19,529 nt of DNA from Caryophanales bacterium (GTDB taxonomy: Bacteria > Bacillota_I > Bacilli_A > RFN20 > CAG-826). The stretch lies in NCBI GenBank assembly GCA_016280685.1, contig JAEEHE010000002.1:1-19529 (forward strand). Direction: 5' to 3'. A program made the position numbers and the translations under genes. This document shows positions 8,222 to 15,660 of the stretch, piece by piece (within the stretch, counting starts at the first letter, position 1; each line of letters starts with the position of its first letter). The notes below the pieces were generated by a model. It ran no database searches. It worked only from the letters and a program-made list of their open reading frames with translations, and was not told where the DNA came from.

Positions 8222-8903
8222 AAAGAAAGAAGAACGAGATTTTGCGATTTTATATCAAATAAATCAGCACAATAATGATTTAAATAAAGATTTAGATGGT
8301 ATAGAAACATTAGATAATTTTGTTAATGCAGATAACATAAGAAGAGCAATATTATTTGATTTCTTTCAAATTGGAGAATTGTTAAGCCAATTATCCGAAC
8401 CATTTTTAAAAGAATTCAACAATAAACACGCAAGTGATTTGATATCAATGAGAAATAGAATTGTCCATGGATATGGTTCTTTGCGAGATGACATAATTTT
8501 TTACACTCTTAAAAACGATTTCCATCAATTTATTGATGAATTAATGAATTTTGGTAAAACAAGATATAAAAGAATGGTTAAAAACCTTTTAGGAAAGAAG
8601 ATAAAAGTAATTATTGATAGACCTATAGGTTTTAATCACGAAGGCATTATTTATGAAGTCAATTATGGATACACCAAAGTTTTAACAGCGTTAGATGGTC
8701 AATTCCAAGATACTTACATCATTGATTCAAACTTTAAAGAAGAAGCTGTTGAAGGATTTGTAATTGCTGTAATAGATAGAGAAGATGATGTTGAAAATAA
8801 ACTAATTGTTTCTATAAATAATCAAAAATATAGCAAAACCGACATAGAAAAAGTTGTTCATTTTCAAGAACAGTTTTTCAAGCATATTATTATTACAAAT
8901 TAA
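8208..8903 (+). CDS. HepT-like HEPN toxin (DUF86) fused to a pyrophosphatase-family domain
   Basis: Residues about 10-118 are a DUF86/HEPN helical domain with the RX4HXY motif intact (R82, H87, Y89 in RNRIVHGY). That motif is the RNase site of HepT toxins and includes the Tyr AMPylated by the MNT partner. Residues about 125-231 match the short inorganic-pyrophosphatase family: LGKKIKVIIDRPIG, YEVNYGY, ALDGQFQD, VIAVIDREDDVENKLIV, HFQEQFFKHIII. Compared with E. coli Ppa from memory, the DGDPxD metal site reads DGQFQD and the N-terminal Lys/Glu/Arg ligand region is missing, so activity is uncertain. HepT proteins are normally about 115-140 residues, so about 107 residues are extra. The start overlaps the antitoxin by 14 bases, implying translational coupling. 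The pair sits alone on the plus strand among leftward genes, consistent with acquisition. Confidence 0.87.
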   Translation: MKEDRKKEERDFAILYQINQHNNDLNKDLDGIETLDNFVNADNIRRAILFDFFQIGELLSQLSEPFLKEFNNKHASDLISMRNRIVHGYGSLRDDIIFYTLKNDFHQFIDELMNFGKTRYKRMVKNLLGKKIKVIIDRPIGFNHEGIIYEVNYGYTKVLTALDGQFQDTYIIDSNFKEEAVEGFVIAVIDREDDVENKLIVSINNQKYSKTDIEKVVHFQEQFFKHIIITN

Positions 8904-8907
8904 TTAA

Positions 8908-8938
8908 CGTACTAGACACTCGGCCAAGTACGATTTTT
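8908..8938 (+). terminator. Terminator of the toxin-antitoxin operon
   Basis: CGTACT (8908-8913) pairs with AGTACG (8927-8932) around a 13-base loop, followed by ATTTTTT. It lies 4 bases after the toxin stop and overlaps the last codons of the convergent gene. Confidence 0.6.
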
Positions 8939-10288
8939 TCTAAACCATTCAGTTTCTTTTAATATAGTGTTATTGTTACTTCCAGTAACAGTGTAACCAC
9001 TACCACTTTCACAATAGAATAAAATATTACCATTCATCGATTGATATCCTGGCTCCACATCACTTACGACTGTTGTGACATAAACCTTATCAGTGTATTT
9101 ACCAATTCTATTGATCGCATCTTGTGCGGGGAACATATTGTCAGGATTAGATGTATATTCATCAGAACCAGCACAGCAACAGATACAAACTGTCTCTGGT
9201 TTAATAACACTTAATAATGTATCGGTGTTCGCAGTATAACTACCATGGTGACCACCTTTAAATAATTCCACTTCTGGTAAAGTATTAGACGCTACTAATG
9301 AAGCTTCACCATCTTTTTCTAAATCACCAGTGAATAAATAATGATTATCACCTTGGGTAAATAATGTACAAACAGAATAGTCATTTTCATCACTTGTGTT
9401 AGTTTCATAGAACTTTTGATAGAGAATTTCCATGGTAATTCCCGCGGATAATTCATAAATTTTATGAGCACCGTTAGTTTCTTTAACACAATCTAAAGCT
9501 GTATAATGCTTCGCTCCAAGAGCGATTTCTGCATCTCTTGCCGCAATATAATCGGTATAAACTTTAGAGGTTGTATTATGCAAGGCAAAATCAATAATGG
9601 TTTCAACTTCATATTTAGCGAAGATACCAGGAGCAGCGTTGGTACCGACAAATCCAGCGATATGGTCTTGATGTGCGTGTGTAGCGATGACATATTCTAA
9701 TTTACCATCTGTGCAATATTGATCCACAAATGCGGATATCGTCGCGGCAGAACCATTTCTACTACCAGCATCGATTAAGATATCGGTATCGCCTGCTTTA
9801 ATATATGTACAGTCACCGGTATATTTATTACCCAATTCCAAGAAGTTGATAGACATTTCAGAAACATCACTAACAATGATTTGTCTAGTTAATGATTTAG
9901 AAAAATTCTCATGATTAATGTCATATTTCGCGGTAAATGAGGCTTCCACATCAGTAGTAATTGCGGTGACGCATTCATTATCTTTATTAAAATAACTGGT
10001 AACAATCTCATTAGAGACATCTTCACCTTTAAAGGTAGCAATCGCACCTGCTTCTACATAGGTACCACCGATAGAGACATATTGTTTAGAACTACCTTTA
10101 AGTTTTAAGGTTAAATCAGATTCTTTAGGTCTATCATTCATAGGTTTAATGACGAAGAAATAAAGAGCGACGCCAGCACTCACAATTACTAAAGCAATAA
10201 CCAATAAGATGATGATTATCTTCGGATCTTTCTTCGCTGCTTTAGCCACTTTCTTCACAACTTTTTTCGTCGTTCTTTTACTCGCCAT
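8912..10288 (-). CDS. Membrane-anchored metallo-beta-lactamase-fold hydrolase, ComEC-C-terminal type
   Basis: The 458-residue protein has a Lys-rich cytoplasmic head (1-22), one membrane helix (about 23-47), an Ig-like/DUF5011-type domain (about 57-140), and an MBL-fold domain from about 147 to the end. The metal motifs are intact: HAHQDH (204-209), LFTGDLE (318-324) and GGHHGS (345-350). GDLE plus HHGS is typical of the hydrolase part of ComEC/Rec2-like proteins. The enzyme should face outside, with nucleic acid or another phosphoester as a possible substrate (inference). An upstream TTG at 10306 would add MLEVNI, but AGAGGT sits 7 bases before the ATG at 10288, so that start is preferred. 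Its 3-prime end overlaps the toxin-antitoxin terminator. It is convergent with that operon and probably monocistronic. Confidence 0.85.
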   Translation of the reverse strand: MASKRTTKKVVKKVAKAAKKDPKIIIILLVIALVIVSAGVALYFFVIKPMNDRPKESDLTLKLKGSSKQYVSIGGTYVEAGAIATFKGEDVSNEIVTSYFNKDNECVTAITTDVEASFTAKYDINHENFSKSLTRQIIVSDVSEMSINFLELGNKYTGDCTYIKAGDTDILIDAGSRNGSAATISAFVDQYCTDGKLEYVIATHAHQDHIAGFVGTNAAPGIFAKYEVETIIDFALHNTTSKVYTDYIAARDAEIALGAKHYTALDCVKETNGAHKIYELSAGITMEILYQKFYETNTSDENDYSVCTLFTQGDNHYLFTGDLEKDGEASLVASNTLPEVELFKGGHHGSYTANTDTLLSVIKPETVCICCCAGSDEYTSNPDNMFPAQDAINRIGKYTDKVYVTTVVSDVEPGYQSMNGNILFYCESGSGYTVTGSNNNTILKETEWFRKNRTWPSV

Positions 10289-10333
10289 AATATTTACCTC
10301 TAACAATACTTATCTAACAAAATCATTATAGCA

Positions 10334-10367
10334 AAATAAAATAAAAAACATAGACAATTGTCTATGT
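10334..10367 (-). terminator. Strong terminator of the alpha/beta-hydrolase gene
   Basis: ACATAGAC (10348-10355) and GTCTATGT (10360-10367) form an 8-bp stem with an AATT loop. On the minus strand TTTTTTATTTTATTTT follows directly. Confidence 0.88.
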
Positions 10368-10368
10368 C

Positions 10369-11112
10369 TTATCTATTCAACCAATACGCCACTGCGTCAG
10401 GTGCCCATTCGCCAGCAACACATCCTTGACCTAAGCCAATACCATGTCCTGCACGATAATACTTTTGATACATGCAGGGGATATTATTATGTAATAAGGA
10501 ATCAATTAATAAGTCACTATCTTGATAGGGAACCGAACGATCTTTATTACCTCTCCAGATATATGTCTTAGGATATCCACTTTTTATCTGTTTATATAGA
10601 TTACCAATTTCAAATGCTTCTTTATCATTATTACCTGCGAAATATTTTTTCGTGGTTCTATGAGTTAATCCCTTTTCCATAGAAGTCACGGGATACACTA
10701 GCATTAGCATCGATGGTTTAGGTAATTGATATTTACCATAACCATATTGTTCTACACCGAATAAACCACACATATGTCCACCAGCGGAGAATCCACATAA
10801 AGCGTAATTAGATAAATCTAAATGATAGATATCTCTAATATCTTTTAAAGCGTGAGCGATATCTTCAAGAGGTGCGGGATAATGCGCTTTATCTTTAACG
10901 CGGTATCTCAAAACAAAAGCGTTGATACCTTGGCTTTGAAAATATTTAGCGACAGGATGTCCTTCGATAAAAGCAGCGATCATTCTATAACCACCACCAG
11001 GACACACTACTACGATAGGAGCATTCTTATCTTCCACTAAATAGGGAGTTAGCTCATATTCATTCGCATGAGCGCATTCTTTGTTATATTTATGCCACGC
11101 TAATAAGTCCAT
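10369..11112 (-). CDS. Alpha/beta-hydrolase, acetyl-esterase type
   Basis: The 247-residue cytoplasmic protein has the esterase oxyanion segment CPGGGYR (about 37-43), the nucleophile elbow GFSAGGH (about 109-115, catalytic Ser in GxSxG), an acid candidate in WRGNKDRSVP (about 192-201) and the catalytic His in RAGHGIGLGQG near the C-terminus. The order and length fit the BD-FAE/acetyl-xylan-esterase-like branch of small esterases, which remove acetyl or acyl groups from sugars or small esters. The substrate cannot be read from the sequence. No signal peptide is visible. No clear Shine-Dalgarno lies before the ATG, only a purine stretch AAAGA. The gene has its own strong terminator and looks monocistronic. 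Confidence 0.85.
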   Translation of the reverse strand: MDLLAWHKYNKECAHANEYELTPYLVEDKNAPIVVVCPGGGYRMIAAFIEGHPVAKYFQSQGINAFVLRYRVKDKAHYPAPLEDIAHALKDIRDIYHLDLSNYALCGFSAGGHMCGLFGVEQYGYGKYQLPKPSMLMLVYPVTSMEKGLTHRTTKKYFAGNNDKEAFEIGNLYKQIKSGYPKTYIWRGNKDRSVPYQDSDLLIDSLLHNNIPCMYQKYYRAGHGIGLGQGCVAGEWAPDAVAYWLNR

Positions 11113-11160
11113 AATCTTTACACAGTGTTTATATTTTATAAGAATTAGTTTTATTTTTAA

Positions 11161-11185
11161 ACATAAATAAAAGGACCCTTTATGT
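11161..11185 (-). terminator. Weak hairpin after the 122-residue membrane protein gene
   Basis: On the minus strand, ACATAAAGG and CCTTT-TAT-TTATGT can pair with a bulge, the core being AAAGG/CCTTT around two bases, inside T-rich DNA. A clean T-tract is missing. Confidence 0.3.
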
Positions 11186-11216
11186 GAAGAGCCCTAATAT
11201 TAGATTAGATTTATTC

Positions 11217-11585
11217 TTATAAAAGGAATAATGCAATCTCGGAAGCAGCTTCTGCAGCAGCTGCAACAACAGCGACAATCCAAATAATGAAGTAAATCAA
11301 GTAGATAACGAACATAATCGCAGAAACGATGATTGCCACGATCGCGACTGGTTTTGCAATCTTTGAGAATGTTCTAAATGGTTGTCTTTCGACTTCGCCT
11401 TCAATCTTGCCTAAGAATGACAAGGAAACGATACCTAAAACGATACCAGCGATACCACCGACTAACCAACCGAAACCAATACCAAAGCCAACAACTGCTA
11501 AGATAAAAGCGATTAAAGCTTTCTTACAATTAGGAGTCATGCCTTGGGGTTGTTCTTGTTCTACAACTCTATTTTCTTCTTCCAT
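11217..11585 (-). CDS. Small DUF4190-like membrane protein
   Basis: The 122-residue protein has an acidic, Gln-rich head (MEEENRVVEQEQPQG), two Gly/Ile-rich hydrophobic helices around residues 23-58, a short polar loop (GKIEGEVERQPFRTFSKIAKP), and a long hydrophobic C-terminal segment (about 79-122) with an unusual run VAAAAEAASE. This arrangement resembles DUF4190-type proteins, which have no assigned activity. AGGAG lies 9 bases before the ATG (11594-11598), so the start is secure. It is paralogue-like to the next upstream gene, sharing a hydrophobic-core plus GKLEGE/GKIEGE loop, but a strong terminator separates the two. Confidence 0.78.
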   Translation of the reverse strand: MEEENRVVEQEQPQGMTPNCKKALIAFILAVVGFGIGFGWLVGGIAGIVLGIVSLSFLGKIEGEVERQPFRTFSKIAKPVAIVAIIVSAIMFVIYLIYFIIWIVAVVAAAAEAASEIALFLL

Positions 11586-11674
11586 AATAAAGTTCTCCTT
11601 ATAACATTAAGTTAACTAGTTTTAATCATATTTTTCAATATTGTGATGGTAAACAAAAACAAGAATTTGAAAAC

Positions 11675-11705
11675 ACAAAAGAAAAGAGAGGATTATTTCC
11701 TCTCT
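11675..11705 (-). terminator. Strong terminator of the 132-residue membrane protein gene
   Basis: AGAGAGGA (11685-11692) pairs with TCCTCTCT (11698-11705) around a 5-base loop. The minus strand continues TTTCTTTTGTGTTTTC. Confidence 0.87.
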
Positions 11706-11727
11706 ATAACTTATAGTTTAATAAGAA

Positions 11728-12126
11728 CTATTCAGCTTTTTCTTCTTCTTTTGGTTCTTCTTTTGGTTGTTCTGCGTTAGCTTCTTGGCTACCAGCGATG
11801 ATACCGACGATGCTACCAGCAATGTATAAAGGATTGCCTGCTAAAACACCAAAGACGATTAATAAGATAGCGGCTTTAAGGTTATTGGGTCTGCATTGGA
11901 GAGCTTCACCTTCGAGTTTACCGACTAAAATCAATAAGACTAAAATGAGGGCACCCCAAACTAACATACCGATCATACCACCGATTTCATCAGCAACGCC
12001 ATTATCATTAACGATAGAGACGATTAATAAAATGGTGTAAATGACAAATACGAGAGCAGCGATACCTAATAAAACCCAGTTAATGATCGCACCGATTCTG
12101 TAAAGTGTTTTTTGTGTATTTCTCAT
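11728..12126 (-). CDS. Small membrane protein with a charged Glu/Lys tail
   Basis: The 132-residue protein has three or four hydrophobic helices (about 12-38, 50-68, 84-110) and a strongly acidic cytoplasmic-type tail (EQPKEEPKEEEKAE). A loop reading VGKLEGEALQCRPNN between helices resembles GKIEGEVERQPFR in the neighbouring 122-residue protein, suggesting the two genes are distant duplicates. The ATG is preceded by AGGAG with 7 bases of spacing. I recognise no enzymatic motif; a DUF-type membrane protein is the safest description. Confidence 0.77.
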   Translation of the reverse strand: MRNTQKTLYRIGAIINWVLLGIAALVFVIYTILLIVSIVNDNGVADEIGGMIGMLVWGALILVLLILVGKLEGEALQCRPNNLKAAILLIVFGVLAGNPLYIAGSIVGIIAGSQEANAEQPKEEPKEEEKAE

Positions 12127-12154
12127 ACTTTTTCTCCTTTTTGAGCGATTAATA

Positions 12155-12175
12155 TTATAACACTATTTGTTATAA
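12155..12175. other. Hairpin between serine acetyltransferase and membrane protein genes
   Basis: TTATAAC (12155-12161) pairs with GTTATAA (12169-12175) around 7 bases. It could be a weak terminator after the serine acetyltransferase gene. On the minus strand the second arm also creates a TATAAT that could be a -10 box for the next gene. I cannot decide between these. Confidence 0.35.
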
Positions 12176-12182
12176 GTGAATA

Positions 12183-12881
12183 TTAAAAGCGTTTTTTCAC
12201 CACTAATTCGGGTTTACCAATTGTCACTAATGTATCATCAGGGATTGATTCGGTTAAAAAGACGTTACTACCAATAGTCACTCTATTACCGATAGTGACA
12301 TTACCGCCTAAGATAGAAGCACCACTATAAAGAGTGACTTCATCTCCGATAGTTGGGTGTCTCTTTGTACCTTTCATCTTAATACCTTTAGATAAAGATA
12401 AAGCGCCTAAAGTAACACCTTGATAAATTTTCACTTTCTTGCCCACTACTGCGGTTTCACCAATAACGATACCAGTGCCATGGTCGATAAATAATGGGCA
12501 ACCTATCTGTGCGCCGGGATGGATATCAACACCGGTATAAACATGAGCTTCTTCGGCGATAATACGCGCATATAAGAATTCTTTTAAGACATATAATTCA
12601 TGAGCAATTCTATAGTGTCTTATAGCTTTAAATCCTGGATAGGCTAAGATAACTTCTTCTTCACTATCGACTGCGGGGTCGCTTTCCATATAGAACTGTA
12701 AGTCTTGTTTTAATTCTTCTCTGACGCGAGGAAGAGTAGAGATAAAAGCTTCCGCTTCTTCATTATCATCTTTAATGGCTTCTAAATATAAGAATTTAAC
12801 TTTGTTAATATCATCACTACAACCGAGGACATAATCTTCCGCGGCTGAATAGAAATTAGAGACATCTTTATTACAAATCAT
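12183..12881 (-). CDS. cysE: Serine O-acetyltransferase
   Basis: The 232-residue protein makes O-acetylserine from serine and acetyl-CoA, the first step of cysteine synthesis, in the cytoplasm. It has the helical N-terminal half of the family (about 25-110, ending in YRIAHELYVLKEFLYARII) and a left-handed beta-helix of hexapeptide repeats (about 118-220). The active-site landmarks are present: DIHPGAQIG (119-127), FIDHGTGIVIGET (131-143, catalytic His134) and KRHPTIGD (173-180, second His175). The length fits the shorter Gram-positive form. AGGAGG (12891-12896) lies 9 bases before the ATG and overlaps the TAG stop of the aminopeptidase gene, so the two are probably one operon with coupled translation. 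No T-box or S-box leader lies directly ahead of it. No cysteine synthase gene is in the window. Confidence 0.93.
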   Translation of the reverse strand: MICNKDVSNFYSAAEDYVLGCSDDINKVKFLYLEAIKDDNEEAEAFISTLPRVREELKQDLQFYMESDPAVDSEEEVILAYPGFKAIRHYRIAHELYVLKEFLYARIIAEEAHVYTGVDIHPGAQIGCPLFIDHGTGIVIGETAVVGKKVKIYQGVTLGALSLSKGIKMKGTKRHPTIGDEVTLYSGASILGGNVTIGNRVTIGSNVFLTESIPDDTLVTIGKPELVVKKRF

Positions 12882-12895
12882 AGATATATTTCCTC

Positions 12896-14374
12896 CTATT
12901 TAATAATGAATTTATTTCCATCAATAATAATCGATGATTGATAGAATTCTTTAAATGCCTTAATAGCATAATCTATATCATAAGTACCCGCGGTTTCAAA
13001 AGAAGAATGCATCGCTAATTGAGGTAGACCGATATCCACTGATAAGAAGGAGATATGACTTAATAAGATGTTACCTAATGTAGAACCACCTCTCATATCA
13101 CTTCTATTAGTGAAGAATTGATAAGGGGCCCTAGCCTTTTGACAAATCTTTTGGAACACCGCAGAAGATATCGCATCACTTGTATATGATTGTGAGGCAT
13201 TAGATTTAATCGCGATACCTTTATTCATATAGGCCTTATTATTGGGATCGGTAATACCTGGGTTATTGGGATGTACCGCGTGAGCGTTATCCGCACTGAT
13301 AAGGAAGGAATTAGCCTTAGAAACCTCGTAATTTAAGCCTAATTTGCTAGATATTTGCTTTAATATCGCTTCTAAGAAGTCACTATCCGCACCCTGTCTA
13401 GAGGCGGAGCCCACTTCTTCATTATCCGAGATATATAGGATATTAATCGCTTCTTTATTATGAGATTCCGCAAAAGCTTTAGAAGAAGTAAAGACACATT
13501 CCAAGTCATCTAAACGAGAGGAAGAAACAAACTCTTTCTTCTTGCCCCAAAGATAACCGAACTCACGGTTATAGAGATATAAGTCAAATGTTAATATCTC
13601 TTCTGGTTTAACATTTAGATTCTTACTTAATAATTCTCTTAGAGGAGAACCTTCTAATTCTTGAGCGATAAAGGCTTGCATATCACTCGCAGGATTAAAG
13701 CGATATCCGGTATTCACTTCTCTATTAAAGTGGATGCATTGATTAGGAATCATGACTATGTCATCTTCTAAATTGATAAGTCTAGTTTCTATCTCATCAT
13801 CTCTATTAATTAATACGCGACCAGCAATGCCTAATGGACGATCTAACCATGTCGACATGATAAGCCCACCATAGACTTCAACGTTAATACGATTATAAAT
13901 ATCACTTCTCCCATCAGCGTTAGGTTTAATCTTTAAACAAGGGGAATCACTATGGCTGGCGATCACATGATATGGAGCGAAGTCTTTAATATCTTCACCG
14001 ATATCTAGAGCAATTAAAGAAGAACCATTTCTTACAAAGAAAACTTTATCTCCTCTATTAACATTAAATGATTGAGATTCTAATAATTCTTGATATCCCG
14101 CTTCTAAAAGAAGTTTCTTCACATTATCGACAGCAAAGAAAGAAACAGGGCTATTATTAATGAAATTGATTAATTCATAACCTAAAGATATAACTTGCTC
14201 ATCATTACTATCTTTAGCGTTACTTCTTTCCGGTTTTTCCGCATTAGATGGTATTGACCAACTCTTACCTTGTAAAACCGCACCGGGAATACGACCTTGT
14301 TGGCAATAATTCCTCACACTTCTTTCCGATAGTTGAAACTTTTTTGCCGCTTCAGGAATAGACATATATTTCAT
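12896..14374 (-). CDS. M18-family aminopeptidase with N-terminal excisionase/MerR-type HTH domain
   Basis: Residues 3-48 (YMSIPEAAKKFQLSERSVRN, then QGRIPGAVLQGKSWSIP) have the helix-turn-helix plus wing pattern of HTH_17/excisionase domains. After a Ser/Asn-rich linker, residues about 65-490 are a full M18 zinc aminopeptidase: ASHSDSP (zinc His141 and Asp143), SSRLDDL, DNEEVGS (catalytic and metal Glu), SADNAHAVHPN and MHSSFET (zinc His). Such enzymes remove N-terminal residues from peptides, with acidic residues or aspartate preferred in several members. A strong GAGGAGG lies 12 bases before the ATG, and no internal ATG precedes the peptidase domain, so the fusion is translated as one protein. 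Most M18 enzymes lack any DNA-binding domain. It is followed after 14 bases by cysE. Confidence 0.9.
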   Translation of the reverse strand: MKYMSIPEAAKKFQLSERSVRNYCQQGRIPGAVLQGKSWSIPSNAEKPERSNAKDSNDEQVISLGYELINFINNSPVSFFAVDNVKKLLLEAGYQELLESQSFNVNRGDKVFFVRNGSSLIALDIGEDIKDFAPYHVIASHSDSPCLKIKPNADGRSDIYNRINVEVYGGLIMSTWLDRPLGIAGRVLINRDDEIETRLINLEDDIVMIPNQCIHFNREVNTGYRFNPASDMQAFIAQELEGSPLRELLSKNLNVKPEEILTFDLYLYNREFGYLWGKKKEFVSSSRLDDLECVFTSSKAFAESHNKEAINILYISDNEEVGSASRQGADSDFLEAILKQISSKLGLNYEVSKANSFLISADNAHAVHPNNPGITDPNNKAYMNKGIAIKSNASQSYTSDAISSAVFQKICQKARAPYQFFTNRSDMRGGSTLGNILLSHISFLSVDIGLPQLAMHSSFETAGTYDIDYAIKAFKEFYQSSIIIDGNKFIIK

Positions 14375-14558
14375 ATACGCAAATATCCTCCTCTATTCAT
14401 GACACATTATACATTATTTTATGTATTATAAATTATAGTTTTTACTACATTTTGAATATTTCTTAACAGTTAATATCGTTTTTGTTTCCTTTATCGGCAA
14501 TATTTCACTAGATATTTGACTATTTTTTCTAAGCGAAAAAAAGATTAAAATAATTTCT

Positions 14559-15308
14559 ATGAAAAAGATTTCGAAAGAGAAATTCAAGAAAATCATCAAG
14601 ATTATCATCGTCTTATTAGTGGTCGCTAGTATCAGTGTCGGATTATATTTCCTTTTAAGAGCGTTCGGTTTAACCGATGTTAATGTCTTAAAGGATTATT
14701 TAAGAAGAACAGGACCATGGGCTATTCTCGCTTATATTGCCTTACGTGTTGTGGCGACGATATTCTTATCATTTATGCCCGCTTGTTCGATGATCTTTGA
14801 TCTCCTCTCTTTAGCGGCGTTTGATTATCTCCACCCTATCGTTATCTTCCTCATCTGTTTAGCTAGTATTGTATTAACATCTGTGGTTATGGATCTAATC
14901 GGCAGATTCGGTGGTAATAAAGCCATCGTGAAGATATTAGGTCAAGAAGAATATGATGAGGCCAAAGAACTAATTCAAGAAAAAGGCATGGTTTATGTGC
15001 CAGTTATGTACTTATTACCGATTTTCCCTGATGATGCGATATGTATGGTTTCTGGTGCTACAAAGATGAACTTCTGGATTCACTTTTTAGAAATCCTCCT
15101 TTGTAGAGGTATTGGTTGTGCAACAGTCATATTCGGTGTGCAGATTATTCCTAATGAAGTATCATCCTTCACAAGCACAAATCCATTAGATTATCTCCGT
15201 GTCGGTTTATTAATTATTTCCTATTTATTATTGTTATTCTTCTTAACAAGAAAAATTGATAAGTGGTTAACTGCTTATTTAAAGAAGAAACATCTTAACA
15301 ATAAATAA
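14559..15308 (+). CDS. TVP38/TMEM64 (VTT-domain) membrane protein
   Basis: The 249-residue protein has a basic N-terminus (MKKISKEKFKK), an N-terminal membrane helix (about 12-34), and the VTT/SNARE-associated core with about five more hydrophobic segments. Landmarks are the glycine-rich GRFGGNKAIVKILG (about 124-137) and the re-entrant-loop motif LLPIFPDDAICMVSGATKM (about 161-179), where the family usually has PxxPD/N. The C-terminal helix ends in a basic tail. VTT-domain proteins include DedA-like proteins and lipid scramblase relatives; substrate and direction are unknown here. The start has no clear Shine-Dalgarno sequence. It is divergent from the aminopeptidase gene, and the first intergenic repeat begins at its stop codon. 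Confidence 0.87.
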   Translation: MKKISKEKFKKIIKIIIVLLVVASISVGLYFLLRAFGLTDVNVLKDYLRRTGPWAILAYIALRVVATIFLSFMPACSMIFDLLSLAAFDYLHPIVIFLICLASIVLTSVVMDLIGRFGGNKAIVKILGQEEYDEAKELIQEKGMVYVPVMYLLPIFPDDAICMVSGATKMNFWIHFLEILLCRGIGCATVIFGVQIIPNEVSSFTSTNPLDYLRVGLLIISYLLLLFFLTRKIDKWLTAYLKKKHLNNK

Positions 15309-15357
15309 TTTGGAGAAGCGAGTGACAAAAGCATCACCCGCCCCTTCGAGTCCTCCA

Positions 15358-15385
15358 TTGATAATCCCTCAATACGTGATATAAT
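15358..15385 (+). promoter_or_regulatory. Sigma-A-like promoter in module copy 1
   Basis: TTGATA (15358-15363), a 16-base spacer and TATAAT (15380-15385). The -35 matches consensus at 5 of 6 bases and the -10 at 6 of 6. A second TATAAT at 15409-15414 comes from the internal duplication but has no good -35. Confidence 0.65.
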
Positions 15386-15420
15386 GATGTTAATCCCTCA
15401 TTACGTGATATAATGATGTT
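15363..15420 (+). repeat. Tandem 29-bp duplication inside module copy 1
   Basis: AATCCCTC-A/T-ATACGTGATATAATGATGTT-type units at 15363-15391 and 15392-15420 differ at one base. The duplication adds a second -10 box. Copy 2 has a single unit. Confidence 0.88.
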
Positions 15421-15428
15421 GGTGTATG

Positions 15429-15465
15429 GGAACCATAGTCACGAGGCTATGGCTCCTTTTCTTTT
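15429..15465 (+). terminator. Intrinsic terminator in module copy 1
   Basis: GGAACCATAG (15429-15438) pairs with CTATGGCTCC (15447-15456) with one A-C mismatch, followed by TTTTCTTTT. It lies only about 45-75 bases after the module's -10 boxes. Confidence 0.75.
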
Positions 15466-15581
15466 CTACCTACGTAGTAAGTAGAGAATTAACGCTGATG
15501 AATTACATTTTGAACTATTCAATTAACTAATATTTGGAGAAGCGAGTGACAAAAGTGTCACCCGCCCCTTCGAGTCCTCCA

Positions 15582-15609
15582 TTGATAATCCCTCAATACG
15601 TGATATAAT
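15582..15609 (+). promoter_or_regulatory. Sigma-A-like promoter in module copy 2
   Basis: TTGATA (15582-15587), a 16-base spacer and TATAAT (15604-15609). The arrangement is identical to copy 1. Confidence 0.65.
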
Positions 15610-15623
15610 AATGTTGGTATCTG

Positions 15624-15660
15624 GGAACCATAGTCACGTGGCTATGGCTCCTTTTATTTT
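15624..15660 (+). terminator. Intrinsic terminator in module copy 2
   Basis: The same stem as copy 1 (15624-15633 with 15642-15651), followed by TTTTATTTT. Transcription from the copy 2 promoter to here would give an RNA of only about 40-45 bases. Confidence 0.75.

Larger units (their letters stand above)
15308..15493 (+). repeat. Intergenic structured module, copy 1
   Basis: This 186-base unit is nearly identical to 15532-15688 apart from a 29-base internal duplication. Parts in order: an imperfect hairpin (15311-15357, outer TGGAG/CTCCA, inner GCG-A-GTGA/TCAC-C-CGC), a sigma-A-like promoter, a terminator hairpin, and a TACGTA-centred inverted segment ending GTAGAGAATTAAC. No reading frame is evident. 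Confidence 0.85.

Noticed and set aside
10289..10306. TTG start adding MLEVNI to the MBL-fold protein
   Set aside because: This segment contains the ribosome binding site AGAGGT for the ATG at 10288.
15311..15357. tRNA-like 3-prime part (TTCGAGTCC followed by TCCA)
   Set aside because: The bases around TTCGAGT do not form a T-stem, and no D-arm, anticodon arm or acceptor stem can be drawn.
15363..15420. CRISPR-like repeat
   Set aside because: Only two directly abutting units, no spacers, and no cas genes in the window.
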